64,000 nt of DNA from Pseudomonas sp. LFM046 (GTDB taxonomy: Bacteria; Pseudomonadota; Gammaproteobacteria; Pseudomonadales; Pseudomonadaceae). The DNA is taken from NCBI RefSeq assembly GCF_000949385.2, contig NZ_JYKO02000001.1:4519840-4583839 (forward strand), read 5' to 3'. Made by a program: the position numbers and the translations under genes. Below the pieces are notes generated by a model. It was not told the origin of the DNA. It worked only from the letters and a program-made list of their open reading frames with translations, and did not search any database. This document shows, piece after piece, positions 18,811-30,583 of the stretch (positions are counted from its first letter, which is position 1; every line of letters begins with the position of its first letter).

Positions 18811-18867
18811 CGTAGCCCGAATGGGGTCGCTCTCCCCGGATTGCTTCCGGGCTTCGGACATCCTACG
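18811..18867. repeat. Dispersed intergenic repeat-like hairpin
   Basis: CGTAGCCCG at the left and ATCCTACG at the right bracket an inner CCCCGGATTGCTTCCGGG-like hairpin. This arrangement resembles the GTAGCCCGGA... intergenic repeats scattered in Pseudomonas genomes. Only one such copy is clear in the window. Confidence 0.45.
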
Positions 18868-18892
18868 AGCTGAAATTCGCGCAAGTCTGAAA

Positions 18893-18922
18893 TATAAAAA
18901 ACCGGGCCAAGGCCCGGTTTCT
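18893..18922 (-). terminator. Rho-independent terminator behind the DUF2058 gene
   Basis: AAAAAACCGGGCC-AA-GGCCCGGTTTCTT stem; on the minus strand it ends in a T-run, 9 nt past the DUF2058 stop. Confidence 0.85.
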
Positions 18923-18930
18923 TCACATCA

Positions 18931-19470
18931 TCACCACATCAGGTCATCCGGGACCTTGTAGGCTGCGTACGGATCATCCTCATCCGGTGCTTCGGTCGGG
19001 GTGTTGAGCAGCACCACCCGGCGTGGGTCGCGCTCCTGGATACGCAGGGCCGCATCGCGCGGGATCACCTCGTAGCCGCCGCCATGGCGGACGATGGCCA
19101 GGGAGCCGCGGCTCAGCTTGTCACGCATCATGGCATTGACGGCGAGGCGCTTGACCTTCTTCTCGTCGACGAAGTTGTAGTAGTCGTCAGTGGTCAGCTT
19201 GGGCAGTCGAGTGCCTTCGATCAATTGCTTGATCTGGGCAGCGCGGGCCTTCTGGTCAGCCTTGTCCTGCTGCTGGCGGTTCAGCTCCTGGTCGCGGGCG
19301 ACCTTCTCGGCCTGGGCCTGGAGGGCGGACTGGCGCAATGAGTCGTCCTTGTCCACCTGGTTTTTCTTCTCCAGGCGGGTCTGTTTCTGCTGTTGCTTGG
19401 TGGCCTGCTTGACCTGCTTTTCGTTCACCAGCCCGGCTTTCAGCAGCTGGTCGCGGAGGGAAAGGCTCAT
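18931..19470 (-). CDS. DUF2058 family protein (YaiL-like)
   Basis: A 179-residue basic, helical, Gln/Lys-rich protein. Residues 1-85 are a charged coiled coil (LRDQLLKAGLVNEKQVKQAT...). The C-terminal part has LPKLTTDDYYNFVDEKKVKRLAV, then GGYEVIPRDAALRIQERDP, as in the YaiL/DUF2058 family. Function unknown, sometimes suspected of nucleic-acid contact because of the charge (inference). It lies just downstream of mazG on the same strand, with a 21-nt gap. Confidence 0.88.
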   Translation of the reverse strand: MSLSLRDQLLKAGLVNEKQVKQATKQQQKQTRLEKKNQVDKDDSLRQSALQAQAEKVARDQELNRQQQDKADQKARAAQIKQLIEGTRLPKLTTDDYYNFVDEKKVKRLAVNAMMRDKLSRGSLAIVRHGGGYEVIPRDAALRIQERDPRRVVLLNTPTEAPDEDDPYAAYKVPDDLMW

Positions 19471-19491
19471 GACGGGATTCAGTCTCTCGAG

Positions 19492-20322
19492 TTAACAGCC
19501 AAGGCTGAGTTTTTCCTGTTTCTTGGCTTCGCCCCACAGGGCATCCAGTTCATCCAGGGTGCAATCTTCAATGGGACGCCCCGCCTCGCGCAATGCCTGC
19601 TCGATAAAGCGGAAGCGCCGGTCGAATTTGGCATTGGCGCCACGCAGGGCAGCTTCCGGGTCCACCTTGAGGTGGCGGGCCAGGTTGACCACCACGAACA
19701 GCAGATCACCCACCTCATCGGCGATGGCCTGCGGGTCATTCTCGCTCATGGCCTCCAGCACCTCGTCCAGCTCCTCACGGAGCTTGTCGATCACCGGCAG
19801 CGCCTCGGGCCAGTCGAAGCCTACCTGGGCGGCGCGCTTCTGCAGCTTGGCGGCACGGGACAGAGCCGGCAGCGCCGTGGGCACATCGTCCAGCAAGGAC
19901 AACTGCTGGGGAACGGCGGCCTTCTCGGCGCGCTCCTCGGCCTTGATCTCTTCCCAGCGCTGCTTGATCGCCGCCTCTTCGAGGCGCGCCATGTCCGGAG
20001 CACCGTAGAGGTCCCCGTCAGGGAAGACGTGGGGGTGGCGACGCACCAGCTTGCGGGTGATGGCGTCTACCACGCCGGCAAACTCGAAGCGCCCCTCCTC
20101 CTTCGCCAGCTGGCTGTAATAGACGACCTGGAACAGCAGGTCCCCCAGCTCGCCGGGCAGGTGGTCGAAGTCGCCACGCTCGATGGCGTCCGCCACCTCG
20201 TAAGCCTCTTCGATGGTGTGCGGGACGATGCTCGCGTAGTCCTGCTTCAGGTCCCAGGGGCAGCCGTACTGCGGGTCGCGCAACCGGGCCATCAGGTGCA
20301 GCAGGTCGTTGAGTTGGTACAT
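19492..20322 (-). CDS. mazG: Nucleoside triphosphate pyrophosphohydrolase MazG
   Basis: A 276-residue cytosolic enzyme hydrolysing NTPs and dNTPs to the monophosphate and pyrophosphate. Two MazG folds are visible: residues about 15-115 with the EExxE...ExxD metal motif (IEEAYEVADAIERGD, then GELGDLLFQVVYY), and residues about 165-250 (LREELDEVLEAM, then IADEVGDLLFVVVNLARHL). ATG 20322 matches the family start MYQLNDLLHLMARLRDP. It lies downstream of relA; in E. coli MazG lowers ppGpp, so the neighbourhood is functionally sensible. Confidence 0.95.
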   Translation of the reverse strand: MYQLNDLLHLMARLRDPQYGCPWDLKQDYASIVPHTIEEAYEVADAIERGDFDHLPGELGDLLFQVVYYSQLAKEEGRFEFAGVVDAITRKLVRRHPHVFPDGDLYGAPDMARLEEAAIKQRWEEIKAEERAEKAAVPQQLSLLDDVPTALPALSRAAKLQKRAAQVGFDWPEALPVIDKLREELDEVLEAMSENDPQAIADEVGDLLFVVVNLARHLKVDPEAALRGANAKFDRRFRFIEQALREAGRPIEDCTLDELDALWGEAKKQEKLSLGC

Positions 20323-20347
20323 GACGGGAATCCTGTGGGGACTTTCC

Positions 20348-20415
20348 GTAGGTGGGTGCAGAGCGCAGCGAAGCCCAACATCATCGTTGGGCCTCGCGAG
20401 CTCGGACAAACCTAC
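20348..20415. repeat. Nested inverted repeat between relA and mazG
   Basis: Outer GTAGGT/ACCTAC arms enclose a GCCCAAC (20373-20379) / GTTGGGC (20386-20392) hairpin and the phrase AGCGCAGCGAAGCCCAAC, a wording common in dispersed Pseudomonas intergenic repeats. It starts 2 nt past the relA stop, so it may also stabilise the relA mRNA end. Confidence 0.45.
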
Positions 20416-20416
20416 A

Positions 20417-22663
20417 TCAGGCCGCCCGATTACGGCGAGCCTCGATGATATTGGGCAACTGCGAGATACGCGCCAGCAATCGGCCCAGGGCATCCAGCCC
20501 CGGAATCTCGATGGTCAGCAGCATCGCGGCGGTGTTGTCTTCCTTGTTGGAGCGGGTATTCACCGCCAGCACGTTGATGCGCTCGTTGAGCAGCACCTGG
20601 GACACGTCGCGCAGCAGGCCGGAGCGGTCGTAGGCGCGGATGATGATATCCACCGGATACGTCTGCACCGGTACCGGGCCCCAGCTCACCTGAATCATGC
20701 GCTCGGGCTCGCGACCGGCCAGTTGCAGCGCCGACGGGCAGTCCTGACGGTGGATGCTGACGCCACGGCCGAGGGTGATGTAGCCCACGATGGGGTCGCC
20801 CGGCAACGGCTGGCAGCAACCGGCCATCTGCGTCAGCAGGTTGCCCACGCCCTGGATCTGCACATCGCCACGCCGTCCCGGCTTGTGATGGGAAGACTTG
20901 CGCGGAATCAGCTCCAGCTGCTCGCTGTGGCCGCGCTCGGGCTCAACCAGGGCCTGGGCGGCGTTGACCACATGGGCCAGGCGCAGGTCACCCGCGCCCA
21001 GGGCCGCATGCATGTCCTCGGCGGTGCGCAGGTTGCACTTCTCCGCCAACTTCTCGAAGTCCACCGGCGGCAGCGCCAGACGCAACAGTTCGCGTTCCAG
21101 CATGGCCTTGCCGGCGGCGACGTTCTGGTCGCGTGCCTGCAGCTTGAACCAGTGGACGATCTTCGCCCGCGCCCGGGAGGTGGTGATGTAGCCCAGGTTC
21201 GGGTTGAGCCAGTCGCGACTCGGCGCGCCCTGCTTGCCGGTGATGATTTCCACCTGCTCGCCGGTCTGCAGGCTGTAGTTCAGCGGCACAATGCGGCCGT
21301 TGATCTTGGCGCCACGGCAGTTGTGGCCAATCTCGGTATGCACCCGGTAGGCGAAGTCCAGCGGCGTGGCACCCTTGGGCAGGTCGATGGCGTGGCCATC
21401 GGGGGTGAAGACGTAGACCCGATCGGGCTCGATATCCACCCGCAACTGTTCGGCCAGGCCGCCGATGTCACCCAACTCCTCGTGCCATTCGAGCACCTGA
21501 CGCAGCCAGGCGATCTTCTCTTCGTAATGGTCGGAGCTGGATTTGACGTCGGTGCCCTTGTAGCGCCAGTGGGCGCAGACCCCAAGTTCGGCTTCCTCAT
21601 GCTGGGCGTGGGTGCGGATCTGTACCTCCAGCACCTTGCCGTCCGGACCGATCACTGCGGTGTGCAGGGAGCGGTAGCCGTTCTCCTTGGGGTTGGCGAT
21701 GTAGTCGTCGAATTCCTTGGGAATGTGGCGCCAGAGTGTGTGGACGATACCCAGCGCGGTGTAGCAGTCGCGCACCTCGGGCACCAGCACGCGCACGGCG
21801 CGCACGTCGTAGATCTGGCTGAACTGCAGGCCCTTGCGCTGCATCTTCCGCCAGATGGAGTAGATGTGTTTGGCGCGGCCGCTGATGTCGGCCTTGATAC
21901 CGGTGGCGGCCAGTTCCTCGCGCAGCTGTTTCATCACATCGGCGATGTACTGCTCGCGGTCCAGGCGTCGCTCGTGGAGCAGCTTGGCGATCTGCTTGTA
22001 CTGATCCGGCTCCAGGTAGCGGAAGGACAGGTCCTCCAGCTCCCACTTGATGTGGCCGATGCCGAGTCGGTGGGCCAGCGGCGCGTAGATGTCGAACACC
22101 TCGCGGGCCACGCGATGGCGCTTCTCCTCGTCGGCGTTCTTCACCTCCCGGATAGCGCAGGTACGCTCGGCCAGTTTGATCAGGGCCACACGGACGTCGT
22201 CCACCATGGCCACCAGCATCTTGCGCAGGTTCTCCACCTGGGCCTGGGCGCCGAGGACCATGGACTGGCGGGGGTTGAGGCTGGCACTGATGGCCGCCAT
22301 GCGCAGCACGCCTTCGATCAGCTTGGCGACCACCGGGCCGAAACGCTGCTGCACGGCCTGCAACTGGAACTTGCCCTCGCGCACGCCACGGTAGATCACC
22401 GCGGCCACCAGGGACTCCTGATCCAGTTTCAGGTCAGCGAGAATCTCGGCGATCTCCAGGCCGGTCTGGAAGCTGGAGTTGCCTTCCGCCCAGCTGTTCT
22501 GGCCGGCCAGGGCCTGCTGTTCGGCGTCGCGGGCGAACTCGCACGCCTCCTTGAGTACCGCGCGGTCGAGCACCGGGTCGAGGCTGATGACATGGTCCAG
22601 CCACGCCTCGAGGTTGATGCTGCCGTCCGTGTTGACCGGCTGTTGCGCTCTCACCTGTACCAT
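20417..22663 (-). CDS. relA: (p)ppGpp synthetase RelA
   Basis: A 748-residue ribosome-associated alarmone synthetase. Domain order is a pseudo-hydrolase domain (about 40-190), synthetase domain (about 240-400), TGS domain (about 410-470, VFTPDGHAIDLPKGATPLDFAY), helical/zinc-finger region and C-terminal ACT domain (about 670-748). The hydrolase HDxxED signature is replaced by YRGVRE (AAVIYRGVREGKFQ), so no ppGpp hydrolysis is expected. The synthetase has the RelA-type EFDD (EXDD) motif in PKEFDDYIANPKENGYRSLH rather than SpoT RXKD. ATG 22663 is followed by the family start MVQVRAQQPVNTDGSINLE. Confidence 0.97.
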   Translation of the reverse strand: MVQVRAQQPVNTDGSINLEAWLDHVISLDPVLDRAVLKEACEFARDAEQQALAGQNSWAEGNSSFQTGLEIAEILADLKLDQESLVAAVIYRGVREGKFQLQAVQQRFGPVVAKLIEGVLRMAAISASLNPRQSMVLGAQAQVENLRKMLVAMVDDVRVALIKLAERTCAIREVKNADEEKRHRVAREVFDIYAPLAHRLGIGHIKWELEDLSFRYLEPDQYKQIAKLLHERRLDREQYIADVMKQLREELAATGIKADISGRAKHIYSIWRKMQRKGLQFSQIYDVRAVRVLVPEVRDCYTALGIVHTLWRHIPKEFDDYIANPKENGYRSLHTAVIGPDGKVLEVQIRTHAQHEEAELGVCAHWRYKGTDVKSSSDHYEEKIAWLRQVLEWHEELGDIGGLAEQLRVDIEPDRVYVFTPDGHAIDLPKGATPLDFAYRVHTEIGHNCRGAKINGRIVPLNYSLQTGEQVEIITGKQGAPSRDWLNPNLGYITTSRARAKIVHWFKLQARDQNVAAGKAMLERELLRLALPPVDFEKLAEKCNLRTAEDMHAALGAGDLRLAHVVNAAQALVEPERGHSEQLELIPRKSSHHKPGRRGDVQIQGVGNLLTQMAGCCQPLPGDPIVGYITLGRGVSIHRQDCPSALQLAGREPERMIQVSWGPVPVQTYPVDIIIRAYDRSGLLRDVSQVLLNERINVLAVNTRSNKEDNTAAMLLTIEIPGLDALGRLLARISQLPNIIEARRNRAA

Positions 22664-22747
22664 CTTGCCTACCTTCCCTACGACGTGAACCCCTCACGTC
22701 GAACTGTCGCCAGCCCTCTGTCGTGCCGGTCGGATTACGCGGGCTTC

Positions 22748-24100
22748 CTAGCCCGCCTCGAATAACGCCATGGCCTCGACATGCGCCGTCTGAGGAAACA
22801 TGTCGAGAATCCCGGCCTTCTTCAGCTGGTATCCCTGCTTGACCAGTTCGGCGCTGTCACGCGCCAGGGTCGCCGGATTGCAGGATACATAGACCACTCT
22901 TCGCGCACCGGTCGCGGCTATCTGCCGAACGGCTTCGAAGGCGCCATCCCGTGGCGGATCGAGCAGCACGGCGTCGAATCCCTGCCCCGCCCAGGCTGCA
23001 TCAGCCAAGGGGTTCGACAGGTCGGCCTGGAAGAAGTGCAGATTATCCAGTCCATTGGCCGCGGCATTGCCACGCGCGCGCTCCACCATCGCGTCGACGC
23101 CCTCCACCGCCACCACTTCGCGCACCTGGCGCGCCAGCGGCAGGGCGAAGTTGCCGAGCCCGCAGAACAGATCCAGCACCCGCTCACCGGGCTGCGGTTT
23201 CATCCAGTCTAGCGCCTGCTCCACCATCGCCTCATTGACCGCGGCATTCACCTGCACGAAGTCGCCGGGGCGATATTCCAGCTCCAGGTTCCAACGCTCC
23301 AGGCGGTAGCCGAGGCGCGCGGCGGGCTGGTCCGGCTGCGGATCGCCTTCGCCGTGCAGCCAGAGCTGCGCCTGGTGCGCCGCGCAGAAGTCGCGCAGGC
23401 GCTGCAGGTCGGCTTCACCGAGCGGCTGGGTGTGGCGCAGCAGCATTGCCGAGTCGGTGCCATGGAACAGTTCCACGTGGCCGATCGCCTGGGGCTTGTC
23501 CAGGCCGTGCAGCATCTCGGGCAGGTCGCGCATCAATGGCTGCAAGGGTTGTACCAGCACCTGGCAATCCTTGATCGCGACAATCGACTGGCTGGAAGCC
23601 GCGCGGAATCCGACGTCCAGCTGACGGGCCTTCGCATCCCAGCGCACGGCGATGCGCGCACGGCGCCGATAACCGAATTCGGTCCCCACAAGTGGGGCCA
23701 CCCATTCCGCGGGCGAAAGATCGGCGACGCGCGCCAACTGCTCGGCCAGGGTGCGCTGTTTCAGGGCGAGCTGCTCGGCGTGGGGCAGGTGCTGCAGGGT
23801 GCAGCCGCCACACTGGCCGGCATGGGCACAAGGCGGCACCCGGCGCAGTGGGCTGGCGTTCAGTACCCGTTCGGTACGGGCTTCCACCACCTGACTGCGG
23901 GCGGTCAACACGCGGACCTCTACCTCTTCCTCCAGCAGGGCGCCAGCGACGAACCAGGTACGTCCGTCGACAAAGGCAATGCCGCGCCCGTCGTGGGCCA
24001 GCCGCTCGATGACGAGCCGCTGCTTCTTGCCCACTGGGACCTGAGGGGTCCGCGCTCCGCCGCTGGGCTGGAAGCGCAGGCCGGTGTTACGCCGGGACAT
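22748..24100 (-). CDS. rlmD: 23S rRNA (uracil(1939)-C(5))-methyltransferase RlmD
   Basis: A 450-residue SAM-dependent methyltransferase. It has an N-terminal TRAM domain (about residues 25-85), an iron-sulfur cluster formed by the cysteines of [16 protein letters not shown] plus KDCQV, a SAM loop in [33 protein letters not shown], and the catalytic Cys of [14 protein letters not shown]. Modifies U1939 of 23S rRNA. Overlaps cysM by 14 nt: ATG 24100 lies inside the end of cysM. Same position as PA0933 between relA and cysM. Confidence 0.96.
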   Translation of the reverse strand: MSRRNTGLRFQPSGGARTPQVPVGKKQRLVIERLAHDGRGIAFVDGRTWFVAGALLEEEVEVRVLTARSQVVEARTERVLNASPLRRVPPCAHAGQCGGCTLQHLPHAEQLALKQRTLAEQLARVADLSPAEWVAPLVGTEFGYRRRARIAVRWDAKARQLDVGFRAASSQSIVAIKDCQVLVQPLQPLMRDLPEMLHGLDKPQAIGHVELFHGTDSAMLLRHTQPLGEADLQRLRDFCAAHQAQLWLHGEGDPQPDQPAARLGYRLERWNLELEYRPGDFVQVNAAVNEAMVEQALDWMKPQPGERVLDLFCGLGNFALPLARQVREVVAVEGVDAMVERARGNAAANGLDNLHFFQADLSNPLADAAWAGQGFDAVLLDPPRDGAFEAVRQIAATGARRVVYVSCNPATLARDSAELVKQGYQLKKAGILDMFPQTAHVEAMALFEAG

Positions 24101-24998
24101 TGGGGTCTTCGTAGATACCGGTAGAGAGATAGCGATCGCCGCGGTCGCAGATGATCGCCACCAGGGTGGCGTTCTCTACTTCGCGGGACAGGCGCAACAT
24201 GGCCGCCACCGCACCGCCTGAGGAGACGCCGCAGAAGATGCCTTCCTGGCGGGCCAGGCGACGCATGGTGTCCTCGGCTTCGCTCTGGGCCATGTCGATG
24301 ACGCGGTCGACGCGCTCGGCCTGGTAGATCTTCGGCAGGTATTCCTGGGGCCAGCGGCGGATACCGGGGATGGCCGAGCCTTCCTGGGGTTGCAGGCCGA
24401 CGATCTGGATATTCGGGTTCTGCTCCTTGAGGTAGCGCGACACGCCCATGATGGTGCCGGTGGTGCCCATGGAGCTGACGAAATGGGTGATGGTGCCCTG
24501 GGTCTGCTGCCAGATTTCCGGGCCGGTGCCGACGTAGTGGGCTTCCGGGTTGTCGCCGTTGGCGAACTGGTCCAGCACCTTGCCACGGCCACCGCGCTGC
24601 AGGCTTTCGGCCAGGTCGCGGGCGCCTTCCATGCCTTCCTCGCGGCTTACCAGGATCAGCTCAGCGCCGTAGGCGGTCATGGCGGCCTTGCGTTCGGCGC
24701 TCATGTTGTCCGGCATGATCAGCATCATCTTGTAGCCCTTGATGGCGGCGGCCATGGCCAGGGCGATGCCGGTATTGCCGGAGGTGGCCTCGATCAGGGT
24801 GTCGCCGGGCTTGATGTCACCGCGCAATTCGGCACGGGTGATCATCGACAGGGCCGGGCGATCCTTGACCGAACCGGCGGGGTTGTTGCCTTCGAGCTTG
24901 ACCAGGAGGGTATTGCTGGTTTCACCGGCCAGCCGCTGCAAGCGCACCAGCGGGGTGTGGCCGATGCAGTCGGCGATAGTGGGGTACTGCAGAGTCAT
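24087..24998 (-). CDS. cysM: Cysteine synthase B
   Basis: A 303-residue PLP enzyme making cysteine (or S-sulfocysteine) from O-acetylserine. PLP lysine K45 lies in [16 protein letters not shown]. The TSGNTG loop is at [14 protein letters not shown], the phosphate loop at [14 protein letters not shown], and [15 protein letters not shown] contacts the pyridine ring. Length and the [13 protein letters not shown] start fit CysM rather than the longer CysK. Second from the end of the relA-direction gene cluster, coupled to rlmD by overlap. Confidence 0.95.
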   Translation of the reverse strand: MTLQYPTIADCIGHTPLVRLQRLAGETSNTLLVKLEGNNPAGSVKDRPALSMITRAELRGDIKPGDTLIEATSGNTGIALAMAAAIKGYKMMLIMPDNMSAERKAAMTAYGAELILVSREEGMEGARDLAESLQRGGRGKVLDQFANGDNPEAHYVGTGPEIWQQTQGTITHFVSSMGTTGTIMGVSRYLKEQNPNIQIVGLQPQEGSAIPGIRRWPQEYLPKIYQAERVDRVIDMAQSEAEDTMRRLARQEGIFCGVSSGGAVAAMLRLSREVENATLVAIICDRGDRYLSTGIYEDPNVPA

Positions 24999-25160
24999 GG
25001 CGGGTTTCGCAATCCAGACGCAGGGGGTGCATATGATAGCGGCAAACCGGGCGGCGCCATATCGCGCAAGCGCTTCGGTTTATGGCTTGCGGCTATATAG
25101 ATGTAGCCAGATGGCATTTGTCCGTGCGCAATCAATAAAGAAGCCCCGGCCAGTCTTCGG

Positions 25161-25190
25161 TTGTACAGGCTTAATGAAAATAAATACTAT
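25161..25190 (+). promoter_or_regulatory. Candidate sigma-70 promoter for the Sel1-repeat gene
   Basis: TTGTAC at 25161-25166 and TACTAT at 25185-25190 are 18 nt apart in the only A/T-rich stretch of the 280-nt gap between cysM and the Sel1 gene. It would give a leader of about 80 nt. Confidence 0.35.
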
Positions 25191-25279
25191 TCGCCTCCCT
25201 CGCGAATCCCCCGACAGCCCCTGCCGCAGCCCATCGGAAATCCCCCAATCCGCTGCGCCACCGGGCGGAGAACCCGGCC

Positions 25280-26095
25280 ATGGGCATCACCCTGACCCGC
25301 ACCGAAACCCTCAGCAGCAAAGAACTGCGCGAACGCCTGGCAATGGATCCGCGCCAGGCAGCCCGGACCATCCTCGCCGCAGCCCGCGACGGTGCGCTGG
25401 AAGCCCAGACGCTACTCGGCCAGATCCTGCTGGATGGCAACGGCATCGAACGGGACCCGGCCCTGGCGCGGACCTGGTTCCGCATCGCCGCCGAACGGGG
25501 TGATGCCATGGCTCGCAACATGCTCGGCCGTTGTCTGGAACAAGGCTGGGGCGGCGAGGTGGACCTGGAGGGTGCTGCCCGCGAGTACCGCCTGGCTCTG
25601 GAAGCCGGTCTGGACTGGGCCATGTACAACTACGCCGGCCTGCTGGCCACTGGGCGCGGTGTGGCGCGTGACCAGCACCGGGCCTTCGCGCTGTACCTGC
25701 AGGCAGCGGAGCTGGGCCATGCCAAATCCATGAATCTGGCGGGTCGTTACTTCGAGGAAGGTATCGCCGTGGAGCCCTCGCTGGAGCGCGCGCGGGACTG
25801 GTACCGCCGCTCGGCCCTGGCCGGCGACTTCCGCGGCCAGTTCAGTCACGCTGCAGTGCTGGCGGAGGAGGGTCAGTTGGATGACGCCTTGCATTGGCTG
25901 CACCAGGCCCTGGACGGTGGCAACCTGAACTTCCTTCGCGCCAGCCGCGCCCGCCTGACCCGAGCGCCGCATCCCAGCCTGCGCGCCCTGGCCGCGGCCT
26001 ACTACCAGCGAGCCGTCGAGCTGGGCGACGACAGCGATCGGCAGGCCCTGGAGGCCTACCAGTCCAGCGAGCGTGCCACCAACGTCAGCTTCTGA
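25280..26095 (+). CDS. Sel1-like repeat (SLR/TPR-type) protein
   Basis: A 271-residue protein made mainly of Sel1-type helical repeats: ALEAQTLLGQILLDGNGIERD (in parts) and ALARTWFRIAAERGDAMARN, then VDLEGAAREYRLALEAGLDW, AMYNYAGLLATGRGVARDQH, SMNLAGRYFEEGIAVEPSLE and ARDWYRRSALAGDFRGQFSH. These repeats are protein-interaction scaffolds. No signal peptide is obvious, so it is probably cytoplasmic. It occupies the space between cysM and gacS, where P. aeruginosa has pirR-pirS-pirA. Partner unknown. Confidence 0.88.
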   Translation: MGITLTRTETLSSKELRERLAMDPRQAARTILAAARDGALEAQTLLGQILLDGNGIERDPALARTWFRIAAERGDAMARNMLGRCLEQGWGGEVDLEGAAREYRLALEAGLDWAMYNYAGLLATGRGVARDQHRAFALYLQAAELGHAKSMNLAGRYFEEGIAVEPSLERARDWYRRSALAGDFRGQFSHAAVLAEEGQLDDALHWLHQALDGGNLNFLRASRARLTRAPHPSLRALAAAYYQRAVELGDDSDRQALEAYQSSERATNVSF

Positions 26096-26301
26096 CCGCG
26101 TGCCTGGCCGTTGAGGCAACGCTACCCGGCCACACCGGCAGGCACCGATGGCGACAAAGGCCGGGGGGCTCGGGAAAGGGTGAGCATGCGAACAACCTTC
26201 AAGTGTGAACGACTGCTGAATGTGATTTCTGGCAAAACTGCCTGAAGATTCCCATCCAATCAGCCGCTAAACTGCGCGAATTACGCTTGGGGAGGATGGG
26301 C

Positions 26302-29064
<2,763 letters not shown>

Positions 29065-29124
29065 TCCAAGGCAAGGTGCAGTGGCAGGACGCCAGCTATG
29101 CTCCTGAACAACCAAGGAGAACCC

Positions 29125-30111
29125 ATGCGCACCATTCTGTTCAGCAGTCAGGCCCATGATCGCGAAAGCTTCCTCAACGCCGCCCCGACCTTCGAGCTGC
29201 ATTTCCAGCAGGCGCGACTGACCCTCGACACCACGGCCCTGGCCAACGGTTTCGACGTGGTCTGCGCCTTCATCAACGATGAACTCTCCGGCCCGGTGCT
29301 GGAGCGCCTGGCCAGCGGCGGCACCCGCCTGATCGCCCTGCGCTCGGCGGGCTACAACCATGTGGACCTGGCAGCCGCCAAGCACCTGGGCCTGACTGTC
29401 GTGCGTGTGCCGGCCTATTCGCCCCATGCCGTGGCGGAACACGCCGTGGCCTTGATCCTGGCCCTCAATCGCCGCCTGCACCGCGCCTACAACCGCACCC
29501 GCGAAGGCGACTTCACGCTTCACGGCCTGACCGGCTTCGACCTGGTGGGTAAGACCGTCGGTGTGGCGGGCACCGGCCAGATCGGCGAAGCCTTCGCCCG
29601 CATCATGGCCGGCTTCGGCTGCGGCCTGCTGGCCTATGACCCGTTGCGCAACCCCAGTGTCGAGGCCCTGGGGGCGATCTACGTCGACCTGCCGGACCTG
29701 CTCGCCAACAGCGACATCATCAGCCTGCACTGTCCCCTCAACGACGCCACCCGGCACATGATCAACGCCCGGAGCCTGGAGCGGATGAAGCCTGGCGCGA
29801 TGCTGATCAACACCGGGCGCGGCGCCCTGGTGGACACCCCGGCACTGATCGATGCGTTGAAATCCGGCCAGCTCGGCTACCTGGGCCTGGATGTGTATGA
29901 AGAAGAAGCCAACCTGTTCTTCGAGGACCGCTCCGACCTGCCCCTGCAGGACGACGTGCTGGCCCGCCTCCTGACCTTCCCCAACGTGATCGTCACCGCC
30001 CACCAGGCCTTCCTCACCCGCGAAGCCCTGGCCGCCATCGCCCGTACCACCCTGGACAACATCGCCGCGTGGGCCGCCGGGCGTCCCTGCAATCAGGTGG
30101 AAGCACAGTGA
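29125..30111 (+). CDS. ldhA: D-lactate dehydrogenase (NAD-dependent, fermentative)
   Basis: A 328-residue 2-hydroxyacid dehydrogenase interconverting pyruvate and D-lactate. The Rossmann segment is GKTVGVAGTGQIGEAFARIM near residues 145-165. The catalytic Arg region is LRSAGYNHVDL with INTGRGALVDTPALI, and the catalytic His lies in VIVTAHQAFLTREAL. Length matches LdhA. ATG 29125 follows AAGGAGAACCC. It stands alone behind gacS, followed after 31 nt by a small gene that may share its transcript. The gacS-ldhA order is that of PA0928-PA0927. Confidence 0.94.
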   Translation: MRTILFSSQAHDRESFLNAAPTFELHFQQARLTLDTTALANGFDVVCAFINDELSGPVLERLASGGTRLIALRSAGYNHVDLAAAKHLGLTVVRVPAYSPHAVAEHAVALILALNRRLHRAYNRTREGDFTLHGLTGFDLVGKTVGVAGTGQIGEAFARIMAGFGCGLLAYDPLRNPSVEALGAIYVDLPDLLANSDIISLHCPLNDATRHMINARSLERMKPGAMLINTGRGALVDTPALIDALKSGQLGYLGLDVYEEEANLFFEDRSDLPLQDDVLARLLTFPNVIVTAHQAFLTREALAAIARTTLDNIAAWAAGRPCNQVEAQ

Positions 30112-30142
30112 TGGTAGGATGCGCGACCTAGCTGGAGGACCC

Positions 30143-30583
30143 ATGGCCGAACACGATTTCCGTTACACCCTGCTCAACCCCGCCCACACCCTGAACGAGT
30201 GCCGCGCGCTCTCCCCGGGCCTGTACCAGGTCACCGGTACCGGCGGCTCCATCCAGGCCGGCGACACCCTGCTGGTCACCCTCAAGGGGAGCCGCGACCT
30301 CAGCATGCGCCTGACCGTGGACAAGGTGCGCCACCTGATCAATCCACCCGGCCAGTGGCTGGCGGTGGCGAAGGGCCCGGTATTCAAGGAGCTTTCGATT
30401 CACAACTGGCACGTGGACTGCGATGCCTGCGGCACCCGCCTGGACTTCGAGTTCGCCGTGGACGGCGGCCTCGGCAAGCAGGCCCAGGCCCCCGCCGCCG
30501 AAGCGCGCCTCGCCGAACTGGGTTGGCGCAGCAAGGCCGGCCAGCACTTCTGCCCGAACTGCCGCACGGAGGACAGTCAATGA
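30143..30583 (+). CDS. Protein with a C-terminal zinc-ribbon-like Cys pattern
   Basis: A 146-residue cytosolic protein. The N-terminal half (LNECRALSPGLYQVTGTGG, DTLLVTLKGSRDLSMRLTVD) is strand-rich. The C-terminal half has CDACG near residue 94 and CPNC at the end (FCPNCRTED), two Cys pairs spaced like a zinc ribbon but separated by about 45 residues. Function unknown. ATG 30143 follows TGGAGGACCC. Its TGA overlaps the ATG of the next gene (coupling). Confidence 0.82.
   Translation: MAEHDFRYTLLNPAHTLNECRALSPGLYQVTGTGGSIQAGDTLLVTLKGSRDLSMRLTVDKVRHLINPPGQWLAVAKGPVFKELSIHNWHVDCDACGTRLDFEFAVDGGLGKQAQAPAAEARLAELGWRSKAGQHFCPNCRTEDSQ

Noticed and set aside
20309-22765. An 818-residue plus-strand open frame across relA
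   Set aside because: Antisense shadow of relA with His/Gln/Gly/Val-rich composition and no recognisable domain.
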